Shown one piece after another: positions 51,043 to 59,520 of a stretch of 64,000 nt of DNA. The stretch spans positions 2,170,001 through 2,234,000 of the forward strand of contig JAWMQQ010000001.1 of the NCBI GenBank assembly GCA_033283385.1, read 5' to 3'. Each line of letters starts with the position of its first letter. Positions within the stretch are counted from its first letter, which is position 1. A model generated the notes under the pieces. It ran no database searches. It was given only the letters and a program-made list of their open reading frames with translations, and had not been told where the DNA came from. A program made the translations under genes and the position numbers. This stretch comes from Mangrovimicrobium sp033283385. Lineage in GTDB: Bacteria > Pseudomonadota > Gammaproteobacteria > Pseudomonadales > Halieaceae.

Positions 51043-51812
51043 TGTTGGATTTCGGCATGTTTGGCGGCGTGATTGCGGTCTTCGTTATCGCGTTGCTGTT
51101 CTCGATGTTCCGGGTGCTGCGCGAGTACGAGCGCGGCGTGGTGTTCATGCTCGGGCGCTTCTACAAGGTCAAGGGGCCGGGCCTGATCATCATCATCCCG
51201 GTCATCCAGCAGATGGTGCGGGTGGACCTGCGCACCATCGTCATGGACGTGCCCACCCAGGACGTGATCTCCCGCGACAATGTCTCGGTGCAGGTCAACG
51301 CGGTGATCTACTTCCGGGTACTGGACCCTGAAAAGGCCATCATACAGGTGGAAAACTACCTGGAGGCCACCAGCCAGCTCTCCCAGACCACCCTGCGCTC
51401 GGTGCTGGGCCAGCACGAACTGGACGACATGCTCGCCGAACGCGACCGGCTCAATGCCGACATCCAGGAAATCCTCGACAAGCAGACCAACGCCTGGGGC
51501 ATCAAGGTGGCGAACGTGGAGATCAAGCACGTCGACCTCAACGAGTCCATGGTGCGCGCCATCGCCAAACAGGCCGAGGCCGAGCGCGAGCGCCGCGCCA
51601 AGGTGATCCACGCCATGGGCGAGGCCGAGGCGGCGGAAAAACTCGCGGAAGCCGCGAAGGTACTCGCCCACGAGTCACAGGCCATCCAGTTGCGCTACCT
51701 GCAGACGCTGACAGAAATTGCCGGCGACAAGAGCTCAACCATAGTTTTCCCGATCCCGGTGGATATACTGGAGAAGCTGGGCCGGTCCGGTTCCGGGGGG
51801 GAAATGGGCTGA
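51042..51812 (+). CDS. slipin / stomatin-like SPFH protein
   Basis: 256 residues. One N-terminal membrane helix (FGGVIAVFVIALLFSMF) is followed by the SPFH domain (REYERGVVFMLGRFYKVKGP) and a long coiled coil (AIAKQAEAERERRAKVIHAM). ATG 51042 overlaps the NfeD stop; GGGAG lies upstream. Slipins oligomerise on the inner membrane and are processed by the NfeD protease of the same operon. STIVFPIPVDILEKL is the typical end and protease target region. Confidence 0.95.
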   Translation: MLDFGMFGGVIAVFVIALLFSMFRVLREYERGVVFMLGRFYKVKGPGLIIIIPVIQQMVRVDLRTIVMDVPTQDVISRDNVSVQVNAVIYFRVLDPEKAIIQVENYLEATSQLSQTTLRSVLGQHELDDMLAERDRLNADIQEILDKQTNAWGIKVANVEIKHVDLNESMVRAIAKQAEAERERRAKVIHAMGEAEAAEKLAEAAKVLAHESQAIQLRYLQTLTEIAGDKSSTIVFPIPVDILEKLGRSGSGGEMG

Positions 51813-51819
51813 GGTTCGG

Positions 51820-51850
51820 GCCCGCCTTTGGCGGCGGGCGTGACGCTTTT
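51820..51850 (+). terminator. possible weak terminator after slipin gene
   Basis: GCCCGCC (51820-51826) and GGCGGGC (51833-51839) form a 7-bp stem; a TTTT follows only after GTGACGC. It may be a weak terminator or an mRNA hairpin before the acyl-CoA ligase gene. Confidence 0.35.
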
Positions 51851-51865
51851 ACCGGGGAAATCCAG

Positions 51866-53419
51866 ATGATCAGCATGCAGGGTCTTATCGAGCGGGCCGC
51901 GAGGCTCAATCCGCGTGGACTGGGCAGCCGCTGCGGCGGCCGCGAACAGAACTGGGCACAACTGGCGGAGCGCGTGGCGCGCCTCGCCGGCGCGCTGCAG
52001 GCACTGGGTGCCAGCGAGGGCGATCGCGTCGCCATACTCGGCATCAACAGCGACCGCTACTACGAAAGTACATTTGCCGCCTGCTGGGCGGGCGCGTGCA
52101 TCGTGCCGCTCAACACCCGCTGGGTGCTGGCGGAAAACAGCTACGCGGTGCAGGACTGCGAGCCGCGGGTGCTGCTGTTCGACGGCAACTTCGCCGAGCA
52201 GGCCGAGCAGTTGGTGGCGCACTGCCCCGGCCTGCGCCACGCGATTTACCTGGGCGACGAGGACTGCCCGTCCTGGGCGAAGTCCTACGAAGCGCTACTC
52301 GCCGACAACGCGCCGGTGCCCGCCTCCGCCCGCGGCGGCGAGGAGATGGCCGGCATTTTCTACACCGGCGGCACCACCGGCTTCCCCAAGGGCGTGATGC
52401 AATCCCACCGCGGGCTCTGGGCCAGTTCCATCGGCGCAACGCAACAGTTCGAGATGCAGCGCGATTCGGTCTACCTGCACGCGGCGCCGATGTTCCATGT
52501 CGCCGACTTCGCCGGCTCCATGTCCGCCACCCTGCAGTGTGCCGGCCACGTCATGCTGCCCGCCTTCGAGGCCGGCGCCGTGCTGGCCAGTATCGCCACC
52601 GACGGCATCACACACTCTCTGATGGTGCCCTCGATGATCAAGCTGTTGCTGGCGCACCCGGACGCCGCGAGCACCGACGTCAGCGGGTTGCAACGCATCA
52701 TCTACGGCGCCTCGCCGATGCCCGCCGCCACCCTGGAAAAATGCATGACCCTGTGGCCGTCGGTGGGCCTGATCCAGGCCTACGGGCAGACCGAGTTGGC
52801 GCCCATCGCCACCGTGCTGCCTGTCGATCAACACTATCCAGGCAGCCCGCGGCTTCGCTCGGCGGGCCGCCCCAGCGCGGTGTCCGACCTGCGCATCGTC
52901 GGCGAGGACGGCGAGGACTGCCCGCAGGGAGTCTCCGGCGAGGTGGTGGTGCGCGGACCGCAGGCCATGCTCGGCTACTGGAACAAGCCCGAGCAGACCG
53001 CCGAGACGCTGAAGGACGGCTGGGTGTACACCGGCGACGCCGGCTATGTGGACGAGGACGGCTTCCTGTTCATCGTCGACCGGGTGAAGGACATGATCGT
53101 CACCGGCGGCGAGAACGTGTTCACCACCGAGGTGGAAAACGCCGTGATGAGCTGCGAGGCGGTGCAGGACTGCGCGGTGATCGGCATTCCCCACGAGGAA
53201 TGGGGCGAGGCGGTGCACGCCATCGTCATCCTGAAGCCGGGGGCCAGCGCCACCGAGCAGGAGATCATCGGCCACTGCCGCGGGCAGATTGCCGGCTACA
53301 AGCTGCCCAAGGGCGTGACCTTCCGCGAGGAGCCGCTGCCGCTGTCCGGCGCCGGCAAGGTGCTGAAGACCGAGTTGCGCAAACCCTTCTGGGCGGGCAG
53401 CGAACGCAACGTCAATTGA
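51866..53419 (+). CDS. acyl-CoA ligase (AMP-forming)
   Basis: 517 residues. The AMP-binding motif is FYTGGTTGFPKGVMQSH; other family signatures are QAYGQTELAPIAT, GWVYTGDAGYVDEDG and the C-terminal lysine near SGAGKVLKTELRK. It activates a carboxylic acid, probably a medium or long-chain fatty acid, to acyl-CoA. The substrate cannot be fixed. The gene converges with the YceI-like lipoprotein gene; the two stops share the palindrome TCAATTGA. Confidence 0.92.
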   Translation: MISMQGLIERAARLNPRGLGSRCGGREQNWAQLAERVARLAGALQALGASEGDRVAILGINSDRYYESTFAACWAGACIVPLNTRWVLAENSYAVQDCEPRVLLFDGNFAEQAEQLVAHCPGLRHAIYLGDEDCPSWAKSYEALLADNAPVPASARGGEEMAGIFYTGGTTGFPKGVMQSHRGLWASSIGATQQFEMQRDSVYLHAAPMFHVADFAGSMSATLQCAGHVMLPAFEAGAVLASIATDGITHSLMVPSMIKLLLAHPDAASTDVSGLQRIIYGASPMPAATLEKCMTLWPSVGLIQAYGQTELAPIATVLPVDQHYPGSPRLRSAGRPSAVSDLRIVGEDGEDCPQGVSGEVVVRGPQAMLGYWNKPEQTAETLKDGWVYTGDAGYVDEDGFLFIVDRVKDMIVTGGENVFTTEVENAVMSCEAVQDCAVIGIPHEEWGEAVHAIVILKPGASATEQEIIGHCRGQIAGYKLPKGVTFREEPLPLSGAGKVLKTELRKPFWAGSERNVN

Positions 53420-54146
53420 ATAAGTTGCCGCGCAACTCGATGTAGATCTCCATCGTGTCCGCCACCCGCAGCCCGCCGCCGAGGGTGGAAAACGGCTGCA
53501 GGCCGAGCTGCGACTGCGCCAGGCTGAAGTGTCCGGTAGCCCGCGCGCCTGTGCCGTCGACCTCCAGGGTGAACGGCTGTCGGGTCACCGTGTGCTGCCC
53601 GTTCACGGCGATATCCAGCGAGGCGCTGAGCACATCACCGTCGCGGCGAAATTCAGCGAGGGAGACATCGATCCACGGCCACTGCTGCGGCGCGAGCACA
53701 TGCTGCAGCAGGTTGTCGCGGGTTCCCGCCACCGCCGCCGCGTCGGGCTGGGTATCCAGGTTGTGGCGAGCCCGCGCTTCCGCCGGGTCCACCTGCAGGT
53801 CGGTGACTGCGAAGCGCAGGTCCGCGCGGGCCTGTTCCAGCGCCTGCGGGTAGAGCAGCCTGCCGCGCGGCGATGCCAGCACGATGGCGTGGTCGTGACC
53901 GAAGCGCGCCAGCGGGCCATCGCGCCCCACCACCACGTCGACCCGCGAGCGCGCGCTGTCCAGGGCATAGACCGGCAGGCCCCGCGCCCGGGCGGCGGTG
54001 TAGTCGAACGCAGGCCAGGCGGCTTCCGGGGGCGGCGCCGCGGGTTGGGGTTGGCGGGCGATCTCGCAACCGGCGAGCAACGCGCCGAGCAGCAGCCCGG
54101 CACAGGCCAGCCGCGCCGCCGGCCACCTACTCCGCCGAAGCGACAC
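53412..54146 (-). CDS. YceI-like lipoprotein
   Basis: 244 residues from GTG 54144-54146, overlapping the preceding YceI gene by 20 bases. The lipobox is LGALLAGC. The mature domain (YALDSARSRVDVVVGRDGPL; GHDHAIVL; GDVLSASLDIAVNGQHTVTR) follows the YceI lipocalin-like fold, which binds isoprenoids. It is the third gene of the cytochrome b561-YceI operon. Confidence 0.82.
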   Translation of the reverse strand: MSLRRSRWPAARLACAGLLLGALLAGCEIARQPQPAAPPPEAAWPAFDYTAARARGLPVYALDSARSRVDVVVGRDGPLARFGHDHAIVLASPRGRLLYPQALEQARADLRFAVTDLQVDPAEARARHNLDTQPDAAAVAGTRDNLLQHVLAPQQWPWIDVSLAEFRRDGDVLSASLDIAVNGQHTVTRQPFTLEVDGTGARATGHFSLAQSQLGLQPFSTLGGGLRVADTMEIYIELRGNLFN

Positions 54147-54705
54147 CGGCCCGGACCAGCGTCACCCGATAGCTGACGTCCACCGCGTCGTCGAGTTCGG
54201 CGTCCTTCGCCCACTCGCCCGCGCCGATACGCCAGGAGGCGCGCGAAAGGCGCACGCTGCCCGCCAGCTCGGCGGAATCGCCGTGCACCTGCCAGGTGAA
54301 GGGTAGTGCCAGCGGCAGCGCAATTCCCTTGATACCGAGCTTGCCGGTGGCGAGAAAGCCCGCATCGGCGGCCTGTATTTCCCCGCTGTCGAAACTCGCC
54401 TCGGGGTGGCTTGCCACGTCGAACCAATCCGGCTCTCGCAGCTCCGCGTTGGCCTCCGTATCGCTCATGTCGGCACTGGCGGTGGATACGTTTACCCGCA
54501 GTGTCGTGGGCAGGCCCTTCGGGTCGCAACCCACGCGCACGGAGAATTGCGTGAACTGCCCCTGCATGGGATCGCCCGCGTAGTGCGCGACGAAGCGCAG
54601 TTCCCCCGCCCCGGGGACGGACTGCCAGCAGGCGGTGGGTTGCGCCTGCGCCGGTGATACCGACAGGACGAGGACGGCGAACAGCAGCGCTGCCCGGGCG
54701 CTCAC
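54127..54705 (-). CDS. YceI family periplasmic protein
   Basis: 192 residues from GTG 54703-54705; GTGA overlaps the cytochrome b561 stop. A short signal peptide (AALLFAVLVLSVSPAQA) is followed by a YceI beta-barrel: VPGAGELRFVAHYAGDPMQG, REPDWFDVASHPEASFDSGE and TGKLGIKGIALPLALPFTWQ. YceI proteins bind polyisoprenoid lipids such as quinone tails in the periplasm. Coupling to a cytochrome b561 gene is a common pairing. Confidence 0.93.
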   Translation of the reverse strand: MSARAALLFAVLVLSVSPAQAQPTACWQSVPGAGELRFVAHYAGDPMQGQFTQFSVRVGCDPKGLPTTLRVNVSTASADMSDTEANAELREPDWFDVASHPEASFDSGEIQAADAGFLATGKLGIKGIALPLALPFTWQVHGDSAELAGSVRLSRASWRIGAGEWAKDAELDDAVDVSYRVTLVRAGVASAE

Positions 54706-55247
54706 CGGCTGCGCCCCAGCATCCGCAACAGCACGTCGTCGCGCTTGCCGAAGTGGTGATAGAGGGCCGCTGCGACATGCAGCACCAGTAGCGCGATCAG
54801 CACGCTCACCAGCACCTCGTGCAGTTCCTCGCCGAATTCGTGAAGGCCCTTGTCGGGCGCGAAAAAGGACGGCAGCGGGATGATCCACCAGAACTTCCAC
54901 GGCGCCACCGCGGTATCCGCCGACAGCCAGCCGGACAGCGGCAAGGCGATGATGACCAGGTAGATGGCAGCGTGGGTCAGCTGCGCCAGGCGAATCTCCC
55001 AGGTCTTGCTGCCGAAGGGCGGCGGCGGTGCGGGATGGGTCAGGCGCCAGGCCAGCCGCAACAGCACCAGCAGCAACAGCGTCAGGCCCATCGACTTGTG
55101 CGCCACCATCACATCGATTTTTGCCGGCGAGCGCTCCATGTCGGCGCCGATCCAGCCCAGTATTGCCTGGGCCGCGATCAGCAGCGCGATGATCCAGTGC
55201 AGCCAGCGGGAGACGGGGTGCCAGGCGGGACGGGTAGGAGACAGCAT
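54702..55247 (-). CDS. cytochrome b561 family membrane protein
   Basis: 181 residues from ATG 55245-55247, with GAGGAGG five bases upstream. Four helices are present with the heme-ligand histidines: RWLHWIIALLIAAQAILGWI, MVAHKSMGLTLLLLVLLRLA, LTHAAIYLVIIALPLSGWLS and ELHEVLVSVLIALLVLHVAA (two His). It carries electrons across the inner membrane, possibly to or from quinones linked to the YceI proteins encoded next. It is first in the operon. Confidence 0.93.
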   Translation of the reverse strand: MLSPTRPAWHPVSRWLHWIIALLIAAQAILGWIGADMERSPAKIDVMVAHKSMGLTLLLLVLLRLAWRLTHPAPPPPFGSKTWEIRLAQLTHAAIYLVIIALPLSGWLSADTAVAPWKFWWIIPLPSFFAPDKGLHEFGEELHEVLVSVLIALLVLHVAAALYHHFGKRDDVLLRMLGRSR

Positions 55248-55330
55248 GCAATCCTCCTCGGGCAGACAGGATGGCCGGCATCGGTGGCCGGCGCTGCAAA
55301 GTATAGCCAAGCCCGGGGGTAATTCACGTC

Positions 55331-55390
55331 GTAGGAGCCTGCTACGCCCGAGCGCGGACCGAGGCGATCGCCTGCGTAGCAGGCTCCTAC
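55331..55390. repeat. REP inverted pair with 14-base insertion (block D)
   Basis: The forward copy is interrupted: GTAGGAGCCTGCTACGC, then 14 extra bases (CCGAGCGCGGACCG), then AGGCGAT. The inverted copy (55367-55390) is intact. It lies 84 bases upstream of the cytochrome b561 start. Confidence 0.85.
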
Positions 55391-55401
55391 AACCGAAACG
55401 C

Positions 55402-55427
55402 AAAAAAAAGCCCGCCAGAGTGCGGGC
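55402..55427 (-). terminator. rho-independent terminator, minus strand
   Basis: On the minus strand GCCCGC-ACTCTG-GCGGGC (55410-55427) is followed by eight T (55402-55409). No protein gene precedes it on that strand; the only candidate is a short RNA starting from the promoter at 55461-55475. Confidence 0.85.
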
Positions 55428-55450
55428 CCAGGAAAACAGTGTCTGATTTG
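55428..55450 (-). ncRNA. candidate very short RNA body between sigma-54 promoter and terminator
   Basis: If the promoter is real the transcript is about 45-50 bases, ending at the terminator. No open frame of useful length exists. The body contains TTTCAAATCAGACACTG before the terminator stem. Treat as hypothetical; it could also be an enhancer-regulated leader with attenuation. Confidence 0.25.
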
Positions 55451-55460
55451 AAACACCGAA

Positions 55461-55475
55461 GCAAGAGCTGTGCCA
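55461..55475 (-). promoter_or_regulatory. sigma-54 (RpoN)-type promoter
   Basis: On the minus strand the sequence TGGCACAGCTCTTGC, followed by T, fits the RpoN consensus TGGCACR-N4-TTGCW with correct GG-GC spacing. Transcription would start near 55449 and reach a strong terminator within about 45 bases. Confidence 0.55.
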
Positions 55476-55648
55476 TGGCAGGAAATTCAAGGGATTACGA
55501 GCAGCGGCGCACGATCACCCGGGGACTTTGTAAAAATTCCTGACGCCAGATTCCGCCGGGGCGCCCCGCGCGGGCAGCGCGGTAGCACGCTGGACTTTGC
55601 CGGACGCTTGCGGGTTAAATAGCTGCCATCGACCTGACGGAACGCACC

Positions 55649-57325
55649 ATGCGCACTGCCCCGCTCGCCTGTCTCTGCCTGTTGCTCACGACATTGTTTT
55701 TCACGGGCGCGGCAACCCCGGCGGTTGCGGCTCCGGACGCGACACAACATGCCGAACAGGCTCCACCCTCACCCCCACAACTCGACGATGATGACGGCCT
55801 GCTGGTTGCCGAGGTCAAGCTCGACGGCGCCACCCTGTTCCGGGTGCGCGGCATCTCCGCCATCCCGGCAAAAGCCCGCGCGGATTTAATCCTGCAGAGA
55901 ATCCTCGCCGTGGCGCGCAACCCGGACATCGACCCCGCCAGCGGCAAGGTGGTGCAATCCGGCGACCGCCTGGGCCTCTACATCGGCGACGAGCGGATCG
56001 CCTACCTGTTGCGCGAGGACGCGGCGATCGAGCAGGTTGGCCTCGACGTGCTGGCGGAGGCGACGCTGGATCGAATCCAGATGGCGATCACTCGCTACCG
56101 CGAGGCGCGCAGCCCGACGCGCCTGCTCACCGCCACCGGCGTGCTGCTGCTGGTCACCCTGGTCGCCGCGGGACTGGCCTGGGCCATCGTCAAGTTGTTC
56201 GGCTGGTTCAGCAAGCTCACGGAACAGAACGTAAAGAAACGCATCGAGCAGGTCGAACGGGCCTCCCACCGCGTGATCGACGCGGCGCAGATCTGGGGCT
56301 TCGTCGGCAGCCTGGTGCGCGGCCTGCGCACACTCACCCTGTTCGCCATCGCGCTGACCTGGCTGAACACCGCGCTGGGGCTGTACCCTTGGACGCGCCC
56401 CTTCGCCAGCGGTGCCTTCAAACTGGTGCTCAACCCGCTGGAGAGCATGGCCAGCGGCCTCATCGACGCCCTGCCCGACCTCGCCTTCCTGGTGGTGCTG
56501 ACCTACGTGGTGCGCTTCCTGCTGCGCGCACTGCACACGTTTTTCCTGCGCATCCACCGCGGCTGGATTCACCTGGAAAACTTCGACCGCGACTGGGCCA
56601 TGCCCACCTATCGCATCGTGCGCATCCTCGCCATCGCCTTCGCCCTGGTGGTCGCCTACCCGTATATCCCCGGCTCGGACTCGGACGCCTTCAAGGGCGT
56701 GAGTATCTTCCTCGGCGTGGTGTTCTCCATCGGCTCCTCCTCGTTCATCGCCAACATGATCGCCGGCTACAGCCTCACCTACCGCGGCGCGTTCCGCGAG
56801 GGCGACCGGGTGAAGATCGGCGAGTTCGTCGGCGAGGTGGTCAACGTGCGCGCGCTGAGCACGCAGCTGCGCTCGCTGAAGAACGAGGATGTGAACATCC
56901 CCAACTCGGAGGTCCTTGCCGCGGCGGTGGTGAACTACAGCACCTTCAGCAAGGACAAGGGCATCATCCTGCACACCGACGTGGGCATCGGCTACGACGC
57001 GCCCTGGCGCCAGGTGGAGGCGATGCTGTTGATGGCGGCCGGGCGTACCGAAGGCCTGGAGAGTGAACCGCCACCCTTCGTACTGCAGACGGCGATGGGC
57101 GATTTCACCGTGATCTACCAGCTCAACGCCTATTGCCGCAACGCCAGTGGCATCCCCCGCGTGTATAGCGCGCTGCACGCCAACATCCAGGACGTGTTCA
57201 ACGAATACGGGGTGCAGATCATGTCGCCGAATTACGAGGCCGACCCGGAGATGGCCAAGGTGGTGCCGCGGGAGCAGTGGTACGCGGCCCCGGCGCAGGC
57301 GCCGGAGCCGAAGACGGAAAGCTGA
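55649..57325 (+). CDS. MscS-family mechanosensitive channel with periplasmic domain
   Basis: 558 residues. A signal peptide (TAPLACLCLLLTTLFFTGAA) and a periplasmic region of about 120 residues precede at least four helices. The MscS core has FLGVVFSIGSSSFIANMIAG (pore helix), YRGAFREGDRVKIGEFVGEV (beta domain) and VNIPNSEVLAAAVVNYS. Larger than E. coli MscS (286) and closer to YnaI/YbdG-like or larger relatives. It opens under hypo-osmotic shock. Confidence 0.9.
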   Translation: MRTAPLACLCLLLTTLFFTGAATPAVAAPDATQHAEQAPPSPPQLDDDDGLLVAEVKLDGATLFRVRGISAIPAKARADLILQRILAVARNPDIDPASGKVVQSGDRLGLYIGDERIAYLLREDAAIEQVGLDVLAEATLDRIQMAITRYREARSPTRLLTATGVLLLVTLVAAGLAWAIVKLFGWFSKLTEQNVKKRIEQVERASHRVIDAAQIWGFVGSLVRGLRTLTLFAIALTWLNTALGLYPWTRPFASGAFKLVLNPLESMASGLIDALPDLAFLVVLTYVVRFLLRALHTFFLRIHRGWIHLENFDRDWAMPTYRIVRILAIAFALVVAYPYIPGSDSDAFKGVSIFLGVVFSIGSSSFIANMIAGYSLTYRGAFREGDRVKIGEFVGEVVNVRALSTQLRSLKNEDVNIPNSEVLAAAVVNYSTFSKDKGIILHTDVGIGYDAPWRQVEAMLLMAAGRTEGLESEPPPFVLQTAMGDFTVIYQLNAYCRNASGIPRVYSALHANIQDVFNEYGVQIMSPNYEADPEMAKVVPREQWYAAPAQAPEPKTES

Positions 57326-57344
57326 GGAGTGTAGCGGCCGCGCC

Positions 57345-57815
57345 TCAGTGGACGTGGCCGTGGGCGATTTCTTCCTCGCTGGCCTCGCGCACTTCTACCA
57401 CCTGCACGTCGAAGTTCAGCTCCTGGCCCGCCAGCGGGTGGTTGGCGTCGACGGTGACCTGGTCGCCCTCCACGCTCTTGACCACGATGCGCTGGGCCTG
57501 GCCGCTGGGGCTGCGGGCCTCGAAGGCCATGCCGGGTTCTACCTTGTCCACCCCTTGGAAGGCGGCCATCGGCACCACGTCGATCAGCCCCGGTTGCACT
57601 TCTCCGTAGCCCTCAGCCGGGGAGACGCTAACCTGTAGTGAGGCGCCTGCGGCCTGCCCCTCCAGCGCCTTTTCCAGGCCAGGAATGATGTTGCCAGCAC
57701 CATGCAGGTACTGCAGCGGTTGCGCGCCCTCGGAGCTGTCCAGCACCTGGCCATCGCTGTCGGTGAGCGTGTAGTGGATAGAGGCGACGACTTTGTCGGC
57801 GATCAGTAAACTCAT
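57345..57815 (-). CDS. slyD: FKBP-type peptidyl-prolyl isomerase, SlyD-like
   Basis: 156 residues from ATG 57813-57815. FKBP half-motifs DKVVASIHYTLTDSDGQVLD and LHGAGNIIPGLEKALEG flank the insert-in-flap chaperone domain (about 70-130), followed by LAGQELNFDVQVVEVREA. The C-terminal tail is short (AHGHVH), not the long metal-binding tail of E. coli SlyD. Cytoplasmic folding catalyst. Divergent from mgtE. Confidence 0.9.
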   Translation of the reverse strand: MSLLIADKVVASIHYTLTDSDGQVLDSSEGAQPLQYLHGAGNIIPGLEKALEGQAAGASLQVSVSPAEGYGEVQPGLIDVVPMAAFQGVDKVEPGMAFEARSPSGQAQRIVVKSVEGDQVTVDANHPLAGQELNFDVQVVEVREASEEEIAHGHVH

Positions 57816-58022
57816 AACATTGTTCCTGCGGCAGTAAGTATGGATGCCCCCTGCGGGGCCTACCCGAGAGAGCCGGTATTCATGCGCAACAGGAAGAGGA
57901 TCAGCGGGACTGAACGTAAATGCGGGACACAAATAAAATCCGTCGGGTAGACTTTCAGTATAAAGCAGGCCCGGGGTGAGTCAACGCGGGCCGCGCCAGG
58001 GCCAGCTCCGGGGGAAGCACAC

Positions 58023-59462
58023 ATGAACGACCAGGTCGGCACCGAACCCGCCGCGCTCGACAAGCGCCTGAAGCCCGTGCTCGAGGCGCTGGAGCGCTTC
58101 CAGGTGATGGACGAGATCCACGCCCGCCAGTCCCACCGGCAGCCGGATGTGGAGAGCGTGCTGCTGCACAAGCAGCAGGACGCGGAACTGGCCCGCCGCC
58201 TCGCCGCGCTGGAAGGCGCGGACGCCGCCCAGTTGCTGGAGATGCTCCCGGGCGCCGCGCGCTACCGTGCCTGGCACAACCTCAGCGACCCGATGGCGGC
58301 GCAGGCGCTGGTGGAGGTCACCGGCCAGGTAGCTGAGGACCTGGTGGCGGAGACCGGCGACGTGCGCCTGGTGGCCATTCTCGACGAGCTGGACCCGGAA
58401 GACCTCAACTACCTGCGCAAGTACATTCCGGAGACGGTGTTCACCCGGCTGGAAGCGCAGATGGAAGCGCTCGAGCGGCGCCAGCTGGAGACCAGCGCGG
58501 TCTACCCCGAAGGCAGCGTCGGCGCGCTGATGAGCCACGACTTCATCTCCCTGCCGGTGGGCCTCACCGTCAGCGAGGCGGTGAGCGCACTGCGCGAGCG
58601 CAGCCCCCTGCCCGACCAGACCGACCAGATATTCGTCCACGACGACTACCGCCGCTACGCCGGCGCCGTCACCACCAACGACCTGCTGCTGGCCGAGGGC
58701 GATACTCCGCTGCGCGACCTGCTGCTGACCGACGCGATGAACATCCAGCCGGACGAATCCGGCAACCGCGCCAGCCAGGCCTTCGAGCGCTACGACCTGA
58801 TCTCGCTGCCGGTGGTCGACGCCCGCTACCACCTGATCGGCCGGCTGACGGTGGAGTGCGTGATGGACTACGTCCGCGAACGCGCCGAGGACCAGGCGCT
58901 GGCCAGCGCTGGCCTGTCCGAGGACTCCGACCTGTTCGGCCCGATCTGGCGCGGCGCGCGCGAGCGCTGGCCGTGGCTGGCGACCAACCTGCTTACCGCG
59001 TTTCTCGCCACGCGCTTTATCGCGCTGTTCGAGGGCACGCTGCAGCAGCTCGTTTCGCTGGCGGTACTGATGCCGATCATCGCCAGCATCGGCGGCAACG
59101 CCGGCAACCAGACCATCGCCCTGTTCGTGCGCGGCCTGGCGCTGGAGCAGATCAAGCGCGAAAACGCGCGCTTCCTGCTGCGCAAGGAACTCAGTATCAG
59201 CCTGATCAACGGCGCGCTGTGGGGGACATTGCTGGGACTGGTGGCGACACTGTTCTACCACGACCTGCAACTGGGGCTGGTGATGGCGGCGGCAATGACG
59301 CTCAACCTGCTGGTGGCGGCGCTGGTGGGCGCGCTGTTTCCGCTGCTGGCCTACCGGCTCGGCCGCGACCCGGCGATGGGCTCCTCCGTGGTGCTCACCT
59401 TTACCACGGACAGCATGGGCTTTTTCATCTTCCTCGGCCTCGCAACCCTATTCCTGCTGTAA
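58023..59462 (+). CDS. mgtE: magnesium transporter MgtE
   Basis: 479 residues. The N domain (about 30-135), two CBS domains (about 160-280; SVGALMSHDFISLPVGLTVS, YDLISLPVVDARYHLIGRLT), a plug helix and five membrane helices (from about 318; LATNLLTAFLATRFIALFEG, VLMPIIASIGGNAGNQTIAL) match MgtE. It is a magnesium-gated channel; CBS domains close the pore when magnesium is plentiful. GGGGGAA precedes ATG 58023. Confidence 0.94.
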   Translation: MNDQVGTEPAALDKRLKPVLEALERFQVMDEIHARQSHRQPDVESVLLHKQQDAELARRLAALEGADAAQLLEMLPGAARYRAWHNLSDPMAAQALVEVTGQVAEDLVAETGDVRLVAILDELDPEDLNYLRKYIPETVFTRLEAQMEALERRQLETSAVYPEGSVGALMSHDFISLPVGLTVSEAVSALRERSPLPDQTDQIFVHDDYRRYAGAVTTNDLLLAEGDTPLRDLLLTDAMNIQPDESGNRASQAFERYDLISLPVVDARYHLIGRLTVECVMDYVRERAEDQALASAGLSEDSDLFGPIWRGARERWPWLATNLLTAFLATRFIALFEGTLQQLVSLAVLMPIIASIGGNAGNQTIALFVRGLALEQIKRENARFLLRKELSISLINGALWGTLLGLVATLFYHDLQLGLVMAAAMTLNLLVAALVGALFPLLAYRLGRDPAMGSSVVLTFTTDSMGFFIFLGLATLFLL

Positions 59463-59471
59463 GCGGCTGGC

Positions 59472-59495
59472 AAAAAAAGGGCCCACGAGGGGCCC
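59472..59495 (-). terminator. terminator of the TonB-receptor remnant
   Basis: On the minus strand GGGCCC-CTCGT-GGGCCC is followed by seven T (59472-59478). It lies 25 bases past the receptor stop codon, so the old gene's terminator is preserved. Confidence 0.82.
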
Positions 59496-59520
59496 GTAAT
59501 GCCTTGGTTCACTGGACCTG

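Larger units (their letters stand above)
55248..55648. other. 401-base gap with REP, terminator and sigma-54-like promoter
   Basis: No protein gene is seen. It holds a REP block (55331-55390), a minus-strand terminator (55402-55427), a sigma-54-type promoter on the minus strand (55461-55475), and about 170 bases of GC-rich sequence before the MscS gene in which no plus-strand promoter is obvious. Confidence 0.6.
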
